DNA of 64,000 nucleotides from Fistulifera solaris (taxonomy: Eukaryota > Bacillariophyta > Bacillariophyceae > Naviculales > Stauroneidaceae), in NCBI GenBank assembly GCA_030295235.1, contig AP026144.1, forward strand, positions 62,001 through 126,000, in the 5' to 3' direction. Made by a program: the position numbers and the translations under genes. This document shows positions 1 through 10,733 of the stretch, piece by piece. The notes under the pieces are model-generated. The model did not search any database, was not told where the DNA came from, and saw nothing but the letters and a program-made list of their open reading frames with translations. How positions within the stretch are numbered: the stretch's first letter is position 1; every line of letters begins with the position of its first letter.

Positions 1-1335
1 TCGCGGGCTTTAAAGCATACTAGGCAATCGCGACGTCGATCCGCAATCCTTTTCTCATCCACCACAATGCACCCAACAAAGAAAGTGAGCTGGAACATGA
101 GAACGATGAAGATGGTGAAACAAGCGTAGAGGCAGAGCCAGAAAACGGCCGGCACGCTCGAAAGGCAACCCAAGCCAAAGGCCAGCGTGGAAGTGAGTGT
201 TGTCAGGACTATGCTCATACCAATGTCATCCATGGTGTCGAGAATACGATCAACGGGCGTCTTTGACTTGTCGGATCGGCTGAAGGCACCGCTAATGATA
301 AATGCATCATCAAGGCCAATGCCAAAAAATGATAAAGGGCAATATCTGGGTCATCGATGTGAAAGGAACTTCGCACACAAACATAAATCCGAATCCACAA
401 AGTAAACTGAGCATGACAGAGACGACGGCACCGAATCCGACAAGACTCTGAGAGTAGACCCAGTTGCGCTGCGCGAAAGCTACGCAACAAAAGATTGACA
501 TAATAATGAAGATAGCAGGAACCAACGGAATGTCTGCTACAATAGCTCGACCGAATTCATCATCAAAAGAACGCTCCGCTTGAACTTCCAAACGTAGAGC
601 AGTAGACGAACCCCCTTCCCACTCATCGCTGAGTTCAAGGATGACGTCTAATGCATCTTCCTCAAAGTCTTCAGCCTCTGAAGTATCTGGAAGGTCGATT
701 TGAATCGTAAATGACTCTGCCGAGACTAGTTGCCCCGAAGCATCGCGAACTGGTTTCCCCATAATGTCATTTTCTGAAACGGGGCGTCCGTCCGAGTATA
801 CTAATGCCGACAAGGCCGCCACGGCGTCCGCATCCGAAGAAACTTGTTCTTGAAAGACAATTGCGGACTCGTTAAAGAAATCAACAATCCCATGCACTTC
901 ACACTTCTTCGAACCGATGGTGTCTGCGCAGACCTCATTGTATTTCGGAAGCGACCGAACAGCATCCAAGGCCTGAAAGACACGGTCGATTTGGTCTTGA
1001 CCGATGACATTGCCTCCGCGTTGGTGAAAGAACATGACAAAAGGACGAGGTTCTCGAGGAAATCCCGAAACATTGTCGATCCACTTTGAGTGTTGAATGG
1101 GCTTGGAGCTTTGGGGCGTCCAAAGCGCTTCACCATCAACTTCTACTTCAAAGTTGGTGAAGAGACCCAGCACGAAGACACCCAACGAGAGAACAATTAC
1201 TGCCACAATGGTGCGAATAGGATTCCGTGCACTAGCCCCACTGACGACGCGAAGCGAGGTCATTATCGGCCGCCGTGCGTTCTTGACGACGTCTTCCCAT
1301 TTCTGAGCCAAACTTTTGTCTGCTTTTACATTCAT
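1..1335 (-). CDS. Patched/NPC1-like sterol-sensing-domain (RND) transporter, N-terminal part, runs off the left edge
   Basis: This is a membrane protein of the Patched/Dispatched branch of the RND superfamily, which moves sterols or lipids using an ion gradient. The ATG at 1335 gives a short cytosolic N-terminus, a first membrane span near residues 45-62, and a luminal loop of about 200 residues with paired Cys. A run of membrane spans follows. The TM4 hallmark GIGLDDAF lies at about 300-321, and SSD-like spans continue to base 1. The reading frame breaks once, in the A6 run at 321-326 (T6 on the coding strand). Dropping one base restores an uninterrupted SSD up to the window edge. Because both sides stay conserved, I treat this as a probable sequence error rather than true decay. 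The substrate cannot be told from the sequence. The family call is firm and the subfamily is not. Confidence 0.85.
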
Positions 1336-1999
1336 TGATATGAGAGGCGATTTTTTGTCGGAGGATTTCTTGATCGTAAAAACGGTGGCTTACCTTTCTG
1401 ATTTTCCGACATCTTATTGCAGAAACTTGATGCTGAATACTCTCTATAATACCTTGCAAGATTTTCTTTCAAGCAATAGAACAATTTGTGAGATAAAGAT
1501 GCATGATCCCCAAGTCTTTTATCAATGCAATGTGTCTTTCGTCGCAATTGGATCTCTGAATTCTCAGGAACAACACGTTTTACATTTCGAAGCTCCAGGA
1601 ACCGCTCGCTTGCTCGCTTCGATGGTTTTGACGGCTCCATAAAGTCTCTGGGCTACTTTAAAGCTTATACAGACGTCTTCCCACGTGTTGGCAGTACATA
1701 GTTTCTGATAATTCGACGTCACTTGTGACTTGTGAAATGAGTGACTGGTATCATTGTATCATGGTGCGACAAAAATTTCTATGGTGGTTGGAGTCAAAGG
1801 TCGAAGTGCGATTGCGATGTGTATCCTTCATTTTTCTGTGTTTCAATGGTCTATTGTCTATTCAGACCAGCCCAGTCAAACGTCAAAGGAATTTTAGACA
1901 GTCAGAAACAAAATTTCCCACAAACAAGTTGTCTTTAAAAGATGTTCCAGGAACATGCCGTCTTTTCGGATGGGCAAATTACGTTGCTTCCAACTTCTC
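1336..1999. other. Intergenic spacer, no gene seen
   Basis: This is the spacer between the Patched-like gene, which starts at 1335 on the minus strand, and the end of the damaged methyltransferase gene at 2000. It presumably holds the Patched-like promoter. I see no repeat, RNA gene or convincing coding frame in it. Confidence 0.5.
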
Positions 2000-3035
2000 T
2001 CAGATTGAGGGAACATGGACAATAAAGAGCGACTTTCGTTGACTGTTCCAGTTTGTTGAACTGTGTCCCCGATTTTCGAGTCCCTTTTCAATCACTTTTA
2101 TAGCTCGATTATGAAAAGCAAGTGGCAATCGCTCGCAGTAGACTGAAAGAGGATGTGATGAATCCACAACACCCGCGACCGATATCGTCTGCATCTCCTG
2201 AGACTTTACCGCCAACGGAGAATTCGAACAGTTTTTGCGGAAATGTCTGACCTCACCACATTTCCAACAAGGCCCCCAATTCCCTACATCTCTTTGCCGC
2301 AGCATGGCTGACAAAAGGAGTGGACATTCGGATACTTCATGCCCGACTCCTTGACAATGAAAAGATCCCTTTTCGACCGGGTTTCGTCGTGACTTTCGCA
2401 GCAAGTGGGGCTTGATTCTTTCCTTTCGGTCCTGATCGAATTCATATCTCCGAACTTGTAAGATACGTTCTTCGTCCGCAATACGTAAGGACAACGGTCT
2501 TCGCCAAGTCGATTCACCAGCGTAATCAGTGATGGAGTGAGCATCTTGCACAAGTGGATCCCGGACAAAGCCATGGGCAAAGAAAACCGTGAAATGTTTC
2601 TACAAGTTCATCCGTGTCATGCAAATTGCAATTTTCAAGTAGCGTGATAGGCGGATCCGAAAGAGCCTTCAAGTGACTCCAGTCGATTTGCTGTGAGGTT
2701 ACCTTCTCTAGCAAAACAATCTCGCGCAATTGCTGAGCTGGCCAGTGCTGGCGAGCATCGTTTTGAAGTAGCAATGAGAATATCCCCTTATCTCCACAGA
2801 CATCGATCACGACGAAATGCTCCGGATTTGTCGCTTGTCTCCAGCAATCAAGGTAGTATAAGGAAACCATGCTTTCTTCTACTTCGTCTCGCAGCATTCG
2901 ATTGTTGATAATAGAGGGAAGATTGAACCATGTATGTAAGATTTCTAAGACGGGCCGAAGAAGTGCTTGTTCATAAGGCCAAATAGGTTGTCGTTCTTCA
3001 AAGTATTGAATGGCTCGTCGCAGCGATAGCGCCAT
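2000..3035 (-). pseudogene. SAM-dependent methyltransferase-like gene with C-terminal CCHC zinc knuckle, frameshifted
   Basis: The first 155 or so codons from 3035 include FVVIDVCGDKGIFSLLL, which resembles methyltransferase motif I. The next frame carries a GIHLCKMLTPSLI segment like motif IV of METTL25-type enzymes. A third frame ends with Cys/His knuckles: CWKCGEVRHFRKNC is an intact C-x2-C-x4-H-x4-C. An upstream one (FHCQGVGHEVSEC) has Ser in place of the first Cys. The frame shifts once in the T-rich run near 2580 and again near 2470. The Cys-rich stretch that I would expect just after the motif IV region is also missing. Several lesions plus a lost zinc ligand make a decaying gene more likely than simple read errors, but errors are common in this window. 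The knuckle could suggest a retroelement gag, but it follows a methyltransferase frame in order and no other retroelement part is present. Confidence 0.5.
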
Positions 3036-3179
3036 TGGGGCCTTTGGACTTATTATTCAAGCACTGTGTTAATTTTGATTTTATTGTTACAAGCATCAAT
3101 TGTTGGGCATGAAAATAAAAACAATGATTGAAAGGAATGGGAAAAAATGGGATGTACTGTTTCATGACTAAAAATCCAG

Positions 3180-3830
3180 TCATGCTTCGAATAACTGGCT
3201 TGCAACGTTACAATCCAAAACACAGTATCCAGAATTTCTGAAACGCTCACATTCATTGGTTTGTTACGGTTTAAAAATTTAAAACACCGTCTCCAGAATT
3301 TCCTGAATCCTAAACCCTGAACGCGAACAGCGTTTCGGTCGGATCGAAAAAACTGGTCCAGAATTTCTGGACCTCCGCAGAATATCAGAAATAAAGTGTC
3401 TGGAATTTTTGCAACGCGCACTTTCTTTTTTCTTTCGTTATGATCCAAAACACCGTCTCCAAAATTTCTGGAACGCGGACTCTCATCCGTTACAATCTAA
3501 AACACCGCGTCCTGAAGTTCTGGAACGCGCAGAGAATTTTAGTCGGATCGAAAAACTAGTTCAGAATATCTGGAAGTTAACAGAATTTCTGTATGACCAG
3601 AAATAAATTTTCCAAAATCTCTGGAACGCTGGAACGCGCACATTCTTTCGTTATGATCCAAGACACAGTATCCAGAATTTCTGGAACATCCACTTTCTTC
3701 CGTTACGATCCAAGACACCGTGTCCAGGATGTCCTGAACCCTGAACGCGCACAGCATTTTTGGTCGGATCGAAAAAATGGTCCAGAATTTCTGGACCTCC
3801 GCAGAATTTCTGTATGATCCGTTTGAAAAC
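3180..3830. repeat. Satellite-like array, three units of about 204-220 bp, built on CCAGAATTTCTGG
   Basis: The segment GTCGGATCGAAAAA recurs at about 3338, 3542 and 3762, each time followed by a CCAGAATTTCTGGA-type palindrome and then by a second CAGAATTTCTG. Within each large unit the near-palindrome recurs roughly every 50-60 bp, about ten times in all, with varying mismatch. The linker between copies resembles 'ACGCGCAC..CGTTACGATCCAAAACACCGT'. I see no open frame or terminal repeats that would make it a transposon. It lies between the damaged methyltransferase gene and the CAGATTTTCTGG array. Confidence 0.75.
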
Positions 3831-3889
3831 AGACATATCTTCACCCCAGGGTTTACCATTTATCCTTGCCATTTGCCAATTACTCATGC

Positions 3890-4545
3890 CCATATTTTCT
3901 GGAGAAGCCCAGATTTTCTGGACAAGTGAAAACATTACACACACCCAGATTAACAATAGAAAGACTATACTGATATTTATTCCTAATTCCTAATTTCCTC
4001 AAGTCAGAATACAAATTTGACGTTCATTTGCATTTTTCTTCGGCTTCCGGTTCTCAGAAGCTCCGTTTCCTGAATCACTGTACCACAGTTAGTAGTAGAG
4101 TGACAAACCTGCACCGGATTCCCAACTTTTTGACCAAGAACGTCCTTGTTTTGGAGTGAAACATCACACACCCAGATTTTCTTGAGAGGTGAAAACACCG
4201 CACACCCAGATTTTCTGGAGACGTGAAAACAACACCCGCCAAAATTTTCTGGAGAAGCCCAGATTTTCTGGACGACCCAGATTTTTGATTTTTGGGACAA
4301 GTGAAAACATTATGAAAAAAGCTCAGGATTACACAACAACATGGAATTCCTACAAGGGATTTTCCAATTGACTGATGACCATCCTAGCTCGCTTAAAATT
4401 AATCGTTACATACTTTGTAGTCACACCCGATTATCACACCCCCAGATTTTCTGGAGATGTGAAAACACCGCACCCCCATATTTTCTGGGGGAGTGAAAAC
4501 ATACACCCCCAGATTTCCAGATTTTTCTGTTTCAGTCGCCGATAA
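3890..4545. repeat. CAGATTTTCTGG array, copy A, upstream of the D-lactate dehydrogenase gene
   Basis: The 12-mer CAGATTTTCTGG and close variants occur about ten times, clustered at 3890-3960, 4150-4300 and 4434-4540. They are often followed by GTGAAAAC and a CACCGCACACC spacer, giving a local period of about 35 bp. All copies face the same way. The array stops about 40 bp before the dehydrogenase ORF. A second array with the same motif and spacer words lies at 14828-15370, again just upstream of a gene. It may be a dispersed satellite-like element or a cis-regulatory array. The sequence alone does not decide. Confidence 0.75.
3964..4036 (+). repeat. 70-bp block shared, inverted, with 15174-15245
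   Basis: This block starts near TATACTGATATTTATTCC and ends near GTTCATTTGCAT. It is repeated with only a few mismatches on the opposite strand at about 15174-15245. Both copies sit inside or beside a CAGATTTTCTGG array. The internal words TTCCTAATTCCTAATTTCC and TCAAGTCAGAAT are identical in both. This ties the two arrays to one repeat family and shows that the block and the motif array can be joined in either relative orientation. Confidence 0.85.
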
Positions 4546-4578
4546 TGACGACGACTATGACGATCTCGCATTTTCTCG

Positions 4579-6513
4579 TTGTCACGTAAAGATAATGCAT
4601 TTATTGCCAAAATATACATCGATATTCATCTCTTAGCACGTTTACCGATGAAGCGTGTAACTTTTGCTGTTGTGGGGGATCTGTGCTCGATAGCAGGTCG
4701 ACAACAAAGATATCTTTCTTGCGCCCCCATCGGTGATCGTCGTGTTGACAGTTTGGTTTCTTCGAAGGCCAGAATTTGCCCCCACTTATCGCCTGTCTTT
4801 TCGACAGGCATTCGTCAAAGCTACCATGCAACCGCCTACTTTAGCAGCGAAATGAACTCATTAAAGCCATCGAGCAAAATGAGTTTGGGGGCGCAACATT
4901 TTGAGAAAGCAGTCGACCTCTTGAGGGAAACATCTTATTTTGCCAATGCACCCGACGGATTAATTACTGAACTGGCTGCCATTATGACACCGATTCACAT
5001 CGATGATGGTCACATCTTCATTGAAGAAGGGGAAGAAATTAAAGGAATTCTTGTATTAGAGGACGGAACCGTCACTCGAACGAAATTGTCTGTTGATGAA
5101 TCTCCTGCGAACGAATCGCGCAGTACGCTTCGCGAAGTACCTGCAAAAGAAAGAAACTCCACGATGCAGGATTCCTCGGTAATCATTGACATGATCAGCG
5201 GACGCGCGCAAGTCACGGGATTGCTGCACAATTTCAAAGCGGGGGCTGTAGCGTATGCGACAGTATCTGCGAAAGGATCTGTCAAAGCTTGGTTGATCGA
5301 GGGCGAAAAGTTTCGCGAGGCTATCACAAAAGAACCCACTTATGCCTTGGAGATGATGTCGGCCTTATCTCGAGAACTTCGGGTCGGTACCAAGTCACTA
5401 CAGGCGTTGGTGCGTCACAGCAAGGCTGGTCATCGAGAAGGAAACGCGACATCAGAGCAAAAAGTGTGCAAAGTCTTATGCTATGATGCAACGAGCTGGA
5501 CGATTGAGGGATTTCAACCGGCGATTGAAGAGTTCAACAAGCAACACGAACAAGAAGGTATCTCTATCGAGATGGAGTTTACGACGGAACGGTTGTCCGA
5601 GCATAGTGCAATATTTGCCGCTGGATACAGTGCCGTATGCCTGTTTGTCAACGATACGGCGAACAGCAATGTCATTCAAACATTGAGTGTCTTGGGAGTT
5701 CGCATGATTGCCATGCGTTGTGCCGGCTTTGATCGTGTCGATACAAAAGCAGCTCGTGCGTTTGGATTGACTGTCGCTCGTGTCCCGGCGTATTCTCCAT
5801 ATGCCGTGGCTGAAATGGGAATTGCCTTGTTGATGAGTGTAAATCGCAAGATTCATCGAGCGAACAACCGCGTTAGGATGGCGAACTTCACGTTGGACGC
5901 CGGTTTGATGGGTGTGGATATACACGGCAAGACAGTGGGTGTCATGGGAACGGGCAAGATCGGAGCCATTTTGTGCAGTATTCTACGGGGATTTGGTGCC
6001 AATGTCATCTGTTACGACGTGCACGAAAATCCAGAAGTTATTGAAAAAGGTGCGATCTACGTCAGTAAGGAAGAGATACTGAGCCAGTCGGATATCCTTT
6101 TTTTGATGATGCCATTATTGCCCCCAACGAAACACACCATCACTTTTAATACGCTGAAGCTGCTCAAGAAGGGTATGATTTTGATTAATACGAGTCGCGG
6201 TGGCCTAATTGATACCAAGGCACTACTGAAGGGACTGCAGGACGGTACAATTGCTGGTGTTGGACTGGATGTGTACGAGAACGAACAGGACTATTTCTTT
6301 ATGGACTGGTCAGCTAAAACAGTTACAGACGCCGACCTTGTTGCCTTACTCGGAAATAACAAGGTTGTATTAACCGCTCATCAAGCATTCTTCACACAAG
6401 AAGCCGTGGATAAGATTGTCGAGGAAACTGTACAAAATTTGACGGATTTTTATCATGCGAACAAGACCGGTCGGCATCACCCAAATAATTGTATTCCGTC
6501 ATTAACGAACTAG
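4579..6513 (+). CDS. D-lactate dehydrogenase (D-2-hydroxyacid dehydrogenase) with N-terminal cyclic-nucleotide-binding-like domain
   Basis: The C-terminal 340 residues form an LdhA-type D-lactate dehydrogenase, which reduces pyruvate to D-lactate with NADH. The Rossmann loop GTGKIG is at 457-462. The catalytic trio is Arg540 (in TSRGG), Glu569 (in YENEQD) and His601 (in AHQAF), with the 29- and 61-residue spacing known for LdhA. Residues of about 110-290 resemble a cyclic-nucleotide-binding fold (HIFIEEGEEIKGILVLEDGTV). The phosphate-binding cassette is not recognisable, so nucleotide binding is doubtful. The start could be 4579 or the ATG at 4648. The first 80 residues after 4648 are rich in Arg and Ser and poor in acids, fitting an organelle presequence, probably mitochondrial. 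There is no intron. The gene lies 35-40 bp downstream of a repeat array. The dehydrogenase call is firm, while the N-terminal domain is inferred from pattern only. Confidence 0.88.
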   Translation: MSRKDNAFIAKIYIDIHLLARLPMKRVTFAVVGDLCSIAGRQQRYLSCAPIGDRRVDSLVSSKARICPHLSPVFSTGIRQSYHATAYFSSEMNSLKPSSKMSLGAQHFEKAVDLLRETSYFANAPDGLITELAAIMTPIHIDDGHIFIEEGEEIKGILVLEDGTVTRTKLSVDESPANESRSTLREVPAKERNSTMQDSSVIIDMISGRAQVTGLLHNFKAGAVAYATVSAKGSVKAWLIEGEKFREAITKEPTYALEMMSALSRELRVGTKSLQALVRHSKAGHREGNATSEQKVCKVLCYDATSWTIEGFQPAIEEFNKQHEQEGISIEMEFTTERLSEHSAIFAAGYSAVCLFVNDTANSNVIQTLSVLGVRMIAMRCAGFDRVDTKAARAFGLTVARVPAYSPYAVAEMGIALLMSVNRKIHRANNRVRMANFTLDAGLMGVDIHGKTVGVMGTGKIGAILCSILRGFGANVICYDVHENPEVIEKGAIYVSKEEILSQSDILFLMMPLLPPTKHTITFNTLKLLKKGMILINTSRGGLIDTKALLKGLQDGTIAGVGLDVYENEQDYFFMDWSAKTVTDADLVALLGNNKVVLTAHQAFFTQEAVDKIVEETVQNLTDFYHANKTGRHHPNNCIPSLTN

Positions 6514-6783
6514 CCCCCTTTAATGATATTCCGTAATGGTTCATGGCTAGTGGTAGGGAGGGAACTAAGTGGATACCAATTTCGCGCGCTACAAGGATGC
6601 CGGCGAGATCGACCTTAGCTAATTATCCGTTTGTCATTCTCGCGTGCACCGATCTTTACTCGCGTCTCGCGTCTAGCGTCTCGCGTTGTCGTACTGCAAG
6701 TTTTCCTCGTTTCTTTCGCATTCAACCCAGTTTCATTACTTATCGGCACCTTTGCTTTCTGTTTTCTTCAAAAATTCAATGAA

Positions 6784-8042
6784 ATGATACGCCGCACACC
6801 AGTTCGTCTTCGTAATGTTGTAGTCGAGACCCATCGTCGTTACTGCCTTATTAGCGGTATTCGATTGTCTTCGAACAGAGGCGTTCCTTCATTCTACCGT
6901 GTTTCATCAAAAGCACCCTTTTCTTCCAGTGTAGACGACAACAAAACAAAGACAAGCAACAATCATGAGACTGCGGATAAGCCGGTTCTGACGTGGATTG
7001 ATACTACATTACCAGCAACATGGATACCGTACGCACGCTTGGCTCGCATCGACAAACCGATCGGAACCTTTTTATTGCTGTGGCCGTGTGCTTGGAGTAC
7101 CGCCTTGGCTACCACGCCACCGGATATGACACTCTTGAGTTTATTCACAGCGGGAGCTTTCTTTATGCGGGGCGCTGGCTGCACAATTAATGATTTGTGG
7201 GATCAAGACATTGATGCTCGCGTTCGTCGAACGGCCCAACGGCCTCTGGCGTCCGGAGTTGTCACACGAAAACAGGCGTACGGCTTTCTGGTAGCCCAAT
7301 TGACGGGTGCGTTGGGAGTGCTAGTGTCTTTGCCGAATATGTGGTACTGTGTGCAGTGGTGTGTGGCGTCGTTGCCTTTGGTGGTACGTATTGAAGGTGC
7401 ACAATGAGTGCCTTCCTTCTCGCCCTAGTAGCGTTGATATTTCTGGTTGGCTGCGATGTCCATCTATTCGCTTTACCGCTCATAACTTGAATCATTCAAT
7501 ATCATGTTCTTCAACTTATCCTTTCCTTCGACTCACTCAAACAGGCGGTATATCCCTCTATGAAACGATTCTTTCCGTATCCTCAACTATTTCTGGGATT
7601 GACCTTCAACTGGGGTGCGTGGGTTGGTTGGGCAGCCACACATGGAAGCATGGAATATAGTATCATTGCACCGCTCTACACTTCGGGAGTGACGTGGACC
7701 TTGGTGTATGATACGCTGTATGCGCATCAAGACAAAGATGACGATCGCGCATTGGGATTGTACAGTACAGCATTGACGTTTGGAGCAAATCCTCGACCTT
7801 TGTTGCATGCTTTGGCGGCGGCAACCGGCTTGCAGTGGCTCTATGTTGGTCATATGGCTGGACTCAATGAATGGATGTACGGCCTGGGTGCGACGGCGGC
7901 GTACACACATTTGGCGTGGCAAGTGCAAACAGCTGAATTTGACAATCCACACAATTTAATGGAGCGTTTTCGGAGCAATCATACGACAGGAGCGTTACTG
8001 TTTGGAGGAATCGTGGCGGGAAAGTATTTTGCGGGTGTTTGA
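6784..8042 (+). CDS. COQ2: 4-hydroxybenzoate polyprenyltransferase (ubiquinone biosynthesis), two exons
   Basis: This UbiA-family membrane enzyme attaches the polyprenyl chain to 4-hydroxybenzoate in ubiquinone synthesis, in the mitochondrial inner membrane. The exons are 6784-7383 and 7545-8042. The 161-bp phase-0 intron starts GTACGT and ends CAG, and the joined frame gives 365 residues. The first Asp-rich motif is NDLWDQDIDARVRRTAQRPL at about 135-155. The second is YDTLYAHQDKDDD at about 254-266. Both are complete. The segment IDKPIGTFLLLWPCAWS is typical of COQ2. The ATG at 6784 starts an Arg-rich, acid-poor leader suited to mitochondrial import. The frame is open further upstream to 6631, but that part is not needed. 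Identification is strong. Confidence 0.95.
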
Positions 8043-8640
8043 ACCAGACAGAGTTGGTAAAGCGATTGGTGTCTCCGGAACGCTATCTGGAAACGACCGT
8101 TAGACGACAGGAACTGACCATGGTTGCAGCCCAACTAGCGACGTGTCATGTTCCTTAAGCGGGATGATGCAGTCTGTAGACAGAAACGTGTTGCGTTCTA
8201 TAGGTTATAAAAGGGCCCACGAACATTTAATAATTGAAAGTCCACTTTGTCAAGAGTCAACTGATTGATCTGGAAGGTCGTTTTCATAAACTCTTTTGAT
8301 CTCTATAAACACGATAAAGCAAGTGATGGGATAATATATGCTAATCTTTCTCACCCTTCATGGTAAATCAAAAGGAGTAGCATTAGCGCAAGGTTGTCGA
8401 ACAATGAGCGCGGTAGCAATATCCGGGACAGACTATTACTAAAGTCTGCTCTCTACATTTTACGTCATAGCCGGTCGCAGTACGTACGGAATGATGTGCT
8501 GCGATCATCATCGATCATCGAACACGAGATTCGAGATCTCGTGATGATCATTTGCGTGACAAGGGCAACGAGGAGGAGATCATCCATTACCTTTGCACTT
8601 TCTCAAACATTTCGTTATCCATTTAAGCTATCCTCGAACG
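8043..8640. other. Intergenic spacer between COQ2 and the next gene
   Basis: This is a spacer of about 600 bp between two genes on the same strand. Short ATGATCATC/GATC-rich stretches occur near 8500-8550. I see no supported gene, repeat array or RNA here. Confidence 0.45.
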
Positions 8641-9619
8641 ATGCATCGTTCTTTCCTATTTGCCTTGTGCTTTCTTTTCTGTTGCGCTTCCTCATGGTCG
8701 TTGGTGCCTTTTGTTTATCAACAGCAGCGACGACAAACCAGTCAAAGCCTCATCACTCAAACGGCCAAACAAACAGAACAAGATGAGGATACAACAGCAA
8801 TCAGCAATAACGATACTAATGACAACAAAGGCCCGCTGGCTTTTTTTACTTAATCCTTACGAATCGAAAATACCCAAGGAAATTGAAAAAGACATTTACG
8901 ACGCCGAAGCCAAGACACCGGCCGCACAAGATCGTCAAAAACGGATCGCCGGATACATCGTCATTTGCTTTCTTGGTGTCCTTGGTGCCTTTTTCAATGC
9001 ATTCTTATCGGAACTGAGGATGGATGTCACTTTAGAAGAGGCGGGCTTTGGTTGGGTCGAGCAATCGAATGTACTGATTCGATTCTTTTTCTTGAACAAA
9101 ATTGGCGGGGGTCTTCTCTTGTTGGGCGGTGCCGGAGCGGGTTTGTTAGCTGAAGCCGAATATGATACACGACGACTGCAAGCGGAACGGATCTTCGAAG
9201 AAATGCAGCGACGGAGGGCACAAAAGAACAAAAGTGAGCCTTCTTCGACGAAAAAGAAAAAACGTCGCGAGAATAAGCGATTGAATGCCCTGGCGGAAAT
9301 TGTTGAGCCTTTGAGCACAAATATTGAGTTGTCACCGAAGGATTCTTTGCCTTCGCCTACAATGACCGATTCTCAGCGACAGCTACGAGTGAACGAGAAT
9401 AGCGCATTGCAAGAGTCTAAAACGAAAGATGGGTTGTTGGGGACGATTCAAAACTTTTATGAGCGGGCAGACAGTATGGCTGCTACACAAGCACTGCTAC
9501 TCAACAAGAAATTAGAAGACGAAGGATTGATTGAAAAGATTACTGATGAAAGCGGCTTAAAAGTTATTGGGAGAGATGCTGCCCAAAAAGTACAGAAAAA
9601 GGGAGACAAAGAGAATTAA
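8641..9619 (+). CDS. Plastid-targeted-type small membrane protein, function unknown, one homopolymer frameshift
   Basis: The ATG at 8641 starts a clear signal peptide (MHRSFLFALCFLFCCASSWS). Its cleavage region resembles the bipartite plastid-import signal of diatoms. The frame ends early in a T7 run at 8841-8847. Removing one T joins it to the next frame and gives a 325-residue protein of matching composition. The mature part has two hydrophobic stretches at about 95-115 and 140-170, the second rich in Gly and Leu. A basic, coiled-coil-like segment (EYDTRRLQAERIFEEMQRRR, then a Lys/Arg cluster) follows, ending in a hydrophilic tail. I do not recognise the family. The likely site is a plastid membrane, judging only from the leader. 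The alternative start at 8660 in the second frame would lose the signal peptide, so I prefer 8641. Confidence 0.65.
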
Positions 9620-10733
9620 TAAACAGTAATGAGGATAACGAGAAAATGAAACAAAATATGGGATGGTCCGCTTGATATCTTCAGCGCCTTCTTAATCGGC
9701 TAAAGAGTTATCTTGATCTCTTCTTCTACTTCTTCAACAACTAAGGAAAGCCCAGTAATTCCCAGTAATTGACCCACGAATTCTCTTCACGCACGCGACT
9801 CGGAGCTATTTTGACGATAGTTCTTCCTCTCCGCAGTGTCGTTCGCATGTTCCCTTCATCTCCAAAACACGCTTCGTAAACAAGTCTCGCGTAATTAGCT
9901 CTCGCTTACAATGCTACAGCGAGACTTTCTGTTGCTCATCTTCATGGTCCCCGCAACCATGGTTAAATAACCATCCGCCGGATCGTCACCGAATGAATAA
10001 TTCTTTCCACCCGATTTCTCTTTCTACCAGATAACATAAACACCGGTCATTCTTTATAGATCAAAGATGTCCGACTCCTTGCTTACGACTTTTAAGCTCA
10101 CCGAAAGATCAAAGTCGCTTCCGCTTCGTGACGAAAACAGCCATACTCGCCAGCATCACAGCAATTTGGCTCCTAGTAGTACAGAGCGCGGTCTCTCGCT
10201 TCGCGCCGCTTCGCGACAAAAGGCGGCTGTCAAACACAACAGCGGCCTAAAATTGAAAGGAGAAGGACAGTAATCATTAAAATAACGACAAAGGGATGCG
10301 AAACTTGCAATAATAACGAATACATGTACGACGACATCGCGACGGAAACGCGAAAGAAAAGGCATACCTGGCGATATTCCTGGCGACTGCGACAAAACCA
10401 TCGCTTTAGAATCAAGTGTGCACTTAAATGACACCAAGAAAAACGAAAGAGGCGACAATAATGATACAATCGGATCACGTTTTGCGCTTTTCCTTTCAAA
10501 CAAGAGGAAACTAAGTTTCAAAACAAAGGTCTGTATATTTTCCGGCATATACATACCAGCCTACAGTTTATTCTATACTTTTTAGTCCCAAAATGCGTAC
10601 AATACGATACCCGAACTAATATCGTATTCCACCGCAGCAGCCCGTCCATGGCCCGTCGCCGCTCCGTGGTGCCGCGCTGTATTACAAGGTATTCCCCGCA
10701 CTTTTTTCTTTTGAAACAAGGTCTTGCAACAAA
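9620..10733. other. Intergenic spacer with one weak short frame
   Basis: This stretch of about 1.1 kb holds no recognised gene. A 68-codon plus-strand frame at 10067-10273 (starting MSDSLLTTFKLTERSK) is basic and Ser-rich and could be a small protein or an exon, but nothing supports it beyond an open frame. The opposite strand is also open across parts of it. The promoter of the gene at 10734 should lie in the last few hundred bases. Confidence 0.35.

Noticed and set aside
2200-2300. The CCHC zinc knuckle looks like a retroelement gag fragment
   Set aside because: It follows methyltransferase-like motifs on the same strand in a sensible order, and no protease, reverse transcriptase, integrase or terminal repeat is present nearby.
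4004-4300. Minus-strand frame with repeated Ser-Pro-Glu-Asn and Trp-Ala peptides
   Set aside because: The repeated peptide is simply the translation of the CAGATTTTCTGG array read on the other strand. Similar frames in array B show the same effect.
3890-4545. CRISPR-like array because of regularly repeated CAGATTTTCTGG words
   Set aside because: Spacing is irregular, spacers are themselves related to each other, the genome is eukaryotic and no cas-like gene is present.
8841-8847. Programmed frameshift at the T7 run
   Set aside because: Similar one-base breaks occur at many unrelated homopolymers in this window, so sequence error explains them all more simply.
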